A stretch of DNA of 64,000 nucleotides, from the NCBI RefSeq assembly GCF_016811995.1, contig NZ_CP069159.1:2108001-2172000 (forward strand), in the 5' to 3' direction. Position 1 is the stretch's first letter; the number at the start of each line of letters is the position of its first letter. Both the position numbers and the translations under genes were made by a program. Of the stretch, positions 60,349 through 64,000 are shown one piece after another. The notes under the pieces were generated by a model. The model saw only the letters and a list, made by a program, of their open reading frames with translations. It was not told the DNA's origin and did not search any database. This stretch comes from Citrobacter sp. R56 (GTDB lineage Bacteria > Pseudomonadota > Gammaproteobacteria > Enterobacterales > Enterobacteriaceae).

Positions 60349-60366
60349 TGTCAATATTTGTTGACA
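60349..60366 (+). promoter_or_regulatory. TyrR box in the tyrR promoter
   Basis: TGTCAATATTTGTTGACA has perfect six-base arms spaced by six, matching the TyrR-box pattern TGT-N12-ACA. Its right arm TTGACA could also be the -35, so TyrR would repress its own gene; the following -10 is weak. Confidence 0.75.
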
Positions 60367-60436
60367 GACTCCTTCCTGCTAACCGAATAGTGGCTTATCA
60401 TCTGTTTAATAGTTCATTGATTAGGTGAAGGTTCCC

Positions 60437-61978
60437 ATGCGTCTGGAAGTCTTTTGTGAAGATCGTCTAGGTCTGACCCGTGAATTGCTGGATTTACTGG
60501 TACTTCGCAGCATTGATTTACGTGGTATTGAGATTGACCCCATTGGGCGGATTTACCTTAATTTTGCTGAACTGGAGTTCACCAACTTCAGCAGCCTGAT
60601 GGCGGAGATTCGTCGCATCGCGGGCGTCACTGATGTGCGCACCGTGCCGTGGATGCCGTCCGAGCGCGAGCATCTGGCGCTTAGCGCCTTGCTTGAGGCG
60701 CTCCCGGAGCCGGTTCTGTCGCTGGACATGAAAAGCAAAGTGGAGATGGCGAACCCCGCGAGCTGTCAGCTTTTCGCGCAAAACCCGGAGCGCATGCGCA
60801 ATCACACGGCGGCGCAATTGATCAATGGTTTCAACTTCCAGCGCTGGCTGGAGGGCAATCCGCAAGGCTCCCACAACGAACATGTGGTGATCAACGGTCA
60901 GAATTTCCTGATGGAAATTACGCCGGTCCATCTGCAGGGCGAGAATGACGAACATATGCTGACAGGCGCGGTGGTGATGCTGCGTTCCACCCTGCGGATG
61001 GGGCGTCAGTTGCAGAACCTCAACACCCAGGATTTGAGCGCCTTTAGCCAGGTGATTGCCGTTAGCGCCAAAATGAAACATGTGGTTGAGCAGGCCCGTA
61101 AGCTGGCAATGCTGAGCGCGCCGCTGTTGATCACCGGTGATACCGGGACAGGGAAAGATCTCTTTGCACACGCCTGTCATCTGGCGAGCCCGCGCGCAGC
61201 AAAACCGTATCTGGCGCTGAACTGCGCGTCCATTCCGGAAGATGCGGTTGAAAGTGAGCTCTTTGGCCACGCGCCGGAAGGCAAAAAAGGGTTCTTCGAA
61301 CAGGCGAACGGCGGCTCGGTGTTGCTGGATGAAATCGGCGAGATGTCGCCGCGTATGCAGACGAAACTGTTGCGCTTTCTCAATGACGGTACGTTCCGTC
61401 GTGTGGGCGAAGATCAAGAGGTTCACGTGGATGTCCGGGTGATTTGCGCCACCCAGAAGAACCTGGTGGAACTGGTGCAAAAAGGACTGTTCCGCGAAGA
61501 TCTTTATTACCGCCTGAATGTTCTGACGCTCAACCTGCCGCCGCTGCGCGACTGCCCGCAGGACATTATGCCGCTCACCGAGCTGTTCGTGGCGCGTTTT
61601 GCCGATGAGCAGGGCGTGCCGAGACCAAAACTGGCGGCCGATCTTGGAACGGTACTCACCCGTTACGGTTGGCCCGGTAACGTACGTCAGCTCAAAAACG
61701 CCATTTACCGTGCGCTGACTCAACTGGAAGGTTACGAGCTGCGCCCACAGGATATTTTATTGCCGGATTACGATGCCGCGACCGTTGCTGTCGGAGAAGA
61801 TGCGATGGAAGGGTCACTGGATGATATTACCAGTCGCTTTGAGCGTTCTGTGTTGACGCAGCTTTATCGCAATTATCCCAGCACGCGTAAGCTGGCGAAA
61901 CGGTTAGGGGTGTCACATACCGCGATTGCCAATAAATTGCGTGAGTATGGCTTGAGTCAGAAGAAGAACGACGAGTAA
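60437..61978 (+). CDS. tyrR: Transcriptional regulator TyrR
   Basis: 513-residue regulator of aromatic amino acid synthesis and transport, repressing or activating with Tyr, Phe or Trp as cofactor. N-terminal ACT domain (about 2-70), PAS (about 78-190), AAA+ (about 205-430; Walker A GDTGTGKD, LFGHAPEGKKGFFEQ), Fis-type HTH at the end (STRKLAKRLGVSHTAIANKL). The GAFTGA loop for sigma-54 is replaced by APEGKKG, as expected for a sigma-70-dependent factor. Starts MRLEVFCED after AGGTGAAGG; four extra codons are open upstream. Confidence 0.97.
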   Translation: MRLEVFCEDRLGLTRELLDLLVLRSIDLRGIEIDPIGRIYLNFAELEFTNFSSLMAEIRRIAGVTDVRTVPWMPSEREHLALSALLEALPEPVLSLDMKSKVEMANPASCQLFAQNPERMRNHTAAQLINGFNFQRWLEGNPQGSHNEHVVINGQNFLMEITPVHLQGENDEHMLTGAVVMLRSTLRMGRQLQNLNTQDLSAFSQVIAVSAKMKHVVEQARKLAMLSAPLLITGDTGTGKDLFAHACHLASPRAAKPYLALNCASIPEDAVESELFGHAPEGKKGFFEQANGGSVLLDEIGEMSPRMQTKLLRFLNDGTFRRVGEDQEVHVDVRVICATQKNLVELVQKGLFREDLYYRLNVLTLNLPPLRDCPQDIMPLTELFVARFADEQGVPRPKLAADLGTVLTRYGWPGNVRQLKNAIYRALTQLEGYELRPQDILLPDYDAATVAVGEDAMEGSLDDITSRFERSVLTQLYRNYPSTRKLAKRLGVSHTAIANKLREYGLSQKKNDE

Positions 61979-61988
61979 CCGCAAAAAT

Positions 61989-62018
61989 GAAAATGCCTCC
62001 AAATCTGGAGGCATTTTT
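61989..62018. terminator. Bidirectional terminator between tyrR and tpx
   Basis: 11-bp stem AAAATGCCTCC / GGAGGCATTTT with an AAATCT loop between convergent tyrR and tpx; A/T runs on both sides. Confidence 0.92.
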
Positions 62019-62031
62019 GTATCCGCGACGA

Positions 62032-62538
62032 TTACGCTTTCAGGACGTCCAGCGCGGCGGTGTAGTCAGGTTCGTTGGTGATTTCATTCACCAGCTGGCT
62101 GAAAATGACGTTGTCGTTTTCATCGACCACCACCACGGCGCGTGCCGCCAGGCCCTTCAGAGGACCTTCGGTGATTTCCACACCGTAGTTTTTCAGAAAA
62201 TCACTGTTACGCAGCGTGGAGAGGGTGATAACGTTGCTCAGGCCTTCCGCGCCGCAGAAACGAGACTGGGCAAACGGCAGGTCGGCAGAAATGCACAGCA
62301 CCACGGTGTTGTCGATTTCTGTCGCGAGTTGGTTAAACTTACGTACCGATGCCGCACATACGCCGGTATCAATACTCGGGAAAATATTCAGCACTTTACG
62401 TTTGCCAGCAAACTGAGTCAGTGCGACGTCAGACAGGTCTTTTGCCACGAGGGTAAAAGCCTGCGCTTTGCTACCAGCCTGAGGAATGGAGTTGGCGACT
62501 GCAACGGGGTTGCCCTGGAAATGAACGGTTTGTGACAT
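62032..62538 (-). CDS. tpx: Lipid hydroperoxide peroxidase (thiol peroxidase)
   Basis: 168-residue atypical 2-Cys peroxiredoxin reducing alkyl and lipid hydroperoxides with thioredoxin. Peroxidatic Cys61 in [16 protein letters not shown], resolving Cys95 in AQSRFC and the non-catalytic Cys82. Divergent from ycjG with a 115-base spacer. Confidence 0.97.
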   Translation of the reverse strand: MSQTVHFQGNPVAVANSIPQAGSKAQAFTLVAKDLSDVALTQFAGKRKVLNIFPSIDTGVCAASVRKFNQLATEIDNTVVLCISADLPFAQSRFCGAEGLSNVITLSTLRNSDFLKNYGVEITEGPLKGLAARAVVVVDENDNVIFSQLVNEITNEPDYTAALDVLKA

Positions 62539-62653
62539 GGTTATCTTCCTGTTTACATATAGTTAACGTCGCGGTTAGTTTATGCCATCAGTAGTTAACA
62601 CAGCAAACGCTATTTGTGGTGAATCGCACACCGCCGCAACATAAGGAGCACGA

Positions 62654-63619
62654 ATGAGATCGGTGAAGGTGTATGAGGAAGCCTGGCCACTGCATACCCC
62701 CTTTGTTATTGCGCGAGGAAGTCGGAGCGAAGCGCATGTGGTGGTTGTGGAGCTGGAAGAAAACGGTGTGAAGGGGACGGGCGAGTGTACGCCTTACCCC
62801 CGATATGGCGAAAGCGATGCCTCGGTGCTTGCGCAGGTTATGAGCATAGCCCCGCAACTGGAAAAAGGGTTAACCCGCGAAACCTTACAACAGCTGTTAC
62901 CTGCTGGCGCGGCGCGTAACGCGGTCGATTGCGCATTGTGGGATTTAAGCGCCCGTCAACAGCAGCAAACACTGATCGAGTTCGTTGGTATCGAGTTGGA
63001 TTCACCGGTGATTACAGCGCAAACCGTGGTAATTGGAACGCCAGATCAAATGGCGGCCAGCGCGGCGGCCCTGTGGGAAAACGGGGCGACACTTCTGAAA
63101 GTGAAGCTCGATGATCATCTGATCAGCGAACGTATGGTGGCGATTCGTTCGGCGGTTCCTGAGGCGACGCTGATTGTCGATGCCAATGAGTCCTGGCATG
63201 CGAGTGGTCTGGCGGCCCGCTGTCAGCTACTGGCCGATTTGGGTGTGGCGATGTTGGAGCAGCCATTACCGGCGCACGATGATGCCGCGCTGGAGAATTT
63301 CGTTCACCCGTTGCCCATTTGCGCAGATGAGAGTTGCCATACCCGTAGCAGCCTGAAATCGCTGCAAGGGCGCTATGAGATGGTCAACATTAAGCTGGAT
63401 AAAACCGGAGGGCTGACGGAAGCATTAGCATTAGCAACCGAAGCCAAAGCGCAAGGTTTCGGTTTAATGCTGGGCTGCATGTTATGCACGTCGCGTGCGA
63501 TCAGCGCAGCGCTACCGCTGACGACGCAGGTGAGTTTCGCCGATCTTGATGGCCCGACCTGGCTGGCGGTGGATGTCGAGCCAGCACTGCATTTTACGAC
63601 CGGAAAACTCCATCTTTAG
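62654..63619 (+). CDS. ycjG: L-Ala-D/L-Glu epimerase
   Basis: 321-residue enolase-superfamily (MLE subgroup) epimerase acting on the dipeptide L-Ala-D-Glu released from murein, making L-Ala-L-Glu. LLKVKLD holds the catalytic KxK, VDANES the metal Asp, EQPLPAHD, CADESCHT and VNIKLDKTGG the other ligands and second Lys. It works after MpaA and MppA in murein peptide recycling; mpaA lies convergent with overlapping 3' ends. Confidence 0.95.
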   Translation: MRSVKVYEEAWPLHTPFVIARGSRSEAHVVVVELEENGVKGTGECTPYPRYGESDASVLAQVMSIAPQLEKGLTRETLQQLLPAGAARNAVDCALWDLSARQQQQTLIEFVGIELDSPVITAQTVVIGTPDQMAASAAALWENGATLLKVKLDDHLISERMVAIRSAVPEATLIVDANESWHASGLAARCQLLADLGVAMLEQPLPAHDDAALENFVHPLPICADESCHTRSSLKSLQGRYEMVNIKLDKTGGLTEALALATEAKAQGFGLMLGCMLCTSRAISAALPLTTQVSFADLDGPTWLAVDVEPALHFTTGKLHL

Positions 63620-64000
63620 GATGCCAGCGAAGCAGATTCGACATTGCCAGCAGATACGTCTCGCTGGCTTCGTCGGAAGAAATAGGCGGAAACTCAGCGG
63701 TGATGCAGTGCAGGTTGAGATCGGCGCACCAACTGCCAAAGGATCCTGGCGTTTCGTAACCCACGCTTGTTACCAGCGGCAGTTCGAACATCTGCGCCAG
63801 CCACGCGCCCAATTCACTGTTTTTTGGATCTTCAATGCAGGCCAGTGGGTCGTGGAACGATACGACCCAGGCAGGGTGTATACGGTGTATGAGCTGGCAC
63901 AACGCCTGGGTTTCCGGCTCCGATCCCGAATGTTCTCCGGTAAGTAACACAACATCGCGCTCTTCAGCGGCGCTATTCCAACGATACACCGTCTCGCCCG
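63594..64000 (-). CDS. mpaA: Murein tripeptide amidase A, C-terminal fragment
   Basis: The 5' part lies beyond the right edge. The visible 135 or so residues include YRWNSAAEERDVVLLTGEHS, FHDPLACIED with the zinc His, and the active-site Glu in LHCITAEFPPISSDEA. MpaA is a zinc carboxypeptidase-fold amidase that cleaves L-Ala-gamma-D-Glu-meso-DAP before meso-DAP, providing the substrate of YcjG. Its last 26 bases overlap the ycjG end on the opposite strand. Confidence 0.93.
   Translation of the reverse strand, partial: GETVYRWNSAAEERDVVLLTGEHSGSEPETQALCQLIHRIHPAWVVSFHDPLACIEDPKNSELGAWLAQMFELPLVTSVGYETPGSFGSWCADLNLHCITAEFPPISSDEASETYLLAMSNLLRWHPKDGVFRS

Noticed and set aside
60518-61723. 401-codon open frame antisense to tyrR
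   Set aside because: It lies wholly inside a well-conserved gene, has no family resemblance and reflects the GC-rich codon pattern of the sense strand.

Overview
This window is a stretch of enterobacterial chromosome. Gene content, gene order and many near-identical proteins match the trp-cysB-fabI-sap-psp-ycj-tyrR segment of Escherichia coli K-12. It is not K-12 itself: proteins differ at many positions, the fabI-sapF gap holds a fimbrial locus instead of ycjD, pspE is absent, and ycjV is intact. A Citrobacter-like member of the Enterobacteriaceae is my best guess from general impression; the genus is not proven by anything I can compute here.

Layout. 1-1894: start of the trp operon on the minus strand (trpGD end-fragment, trpE, leader peptide trpL, attenuator, TrpR operator). 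1969-10439: housekeeping genes rnm/yciV, yciO, rluB, a REP/BIME, btuR, yciK, sohB, yciN, topA. 10649-15479: cysB, three very small ORFs (ymiA, yciX, ymiC), acnA. 15560-21626: ribA, pgpB, lapA-lapB, pyrF-yciH, osmB, yciT, yciZ. 21813-28279: pdeR (c-di-GMP phosphodiesterase), rnb (RNase II), yciW, fabI.

28503-35364 is the accessory part: two tandem paralogous HTH regulators on the minus strand, a 438-bp AT-rich divergent spacer with repeated TGTAATT motifs, then a chaperone-usher operon (major pilin, chaperone, usher, two-domain adhesin). The usher is split by what reads as a single inserted base. This locus is the region least like the surrounding backbone.

35559-43652: sapABCDF (minus) and the phage-shock system, pspF divergent from pspABCD with a sigma-54 promoter and an IHF site between them. 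43844-57681: the complete ycjMNOPQRSTUV-ompG cluster plus the LacI-type regulator ycjW. It encodes an outer-membrane porin, a binding-protein ABC importer with its own ATPase, two glycoside phosphorylases (GH13 and GH65), two sugar dehydrogenases, an epimerase/isomerase and beta-phosphoglucomutase: a self-contained route for taking up and remodelling glucosides. A 14-bp LacI-like operator candidate occurs twice in it, once on the ycjM promoter and once just before ycjU. 57834-64000: ycjX-ycjF, tyrR with its own TyrR box, tpx, the L-Ala-D/L-Glu epimerase gene ycjG, and the 3' part of mpaA, which overlaps ycjG convergently.

I saw no tRNA, rRNA, CRISPR array, insertion sequence or prophage gene. 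The best candidates for something undescribed are the fimbrial island with its twin regulators, and the operator pair in the ycj cluster.
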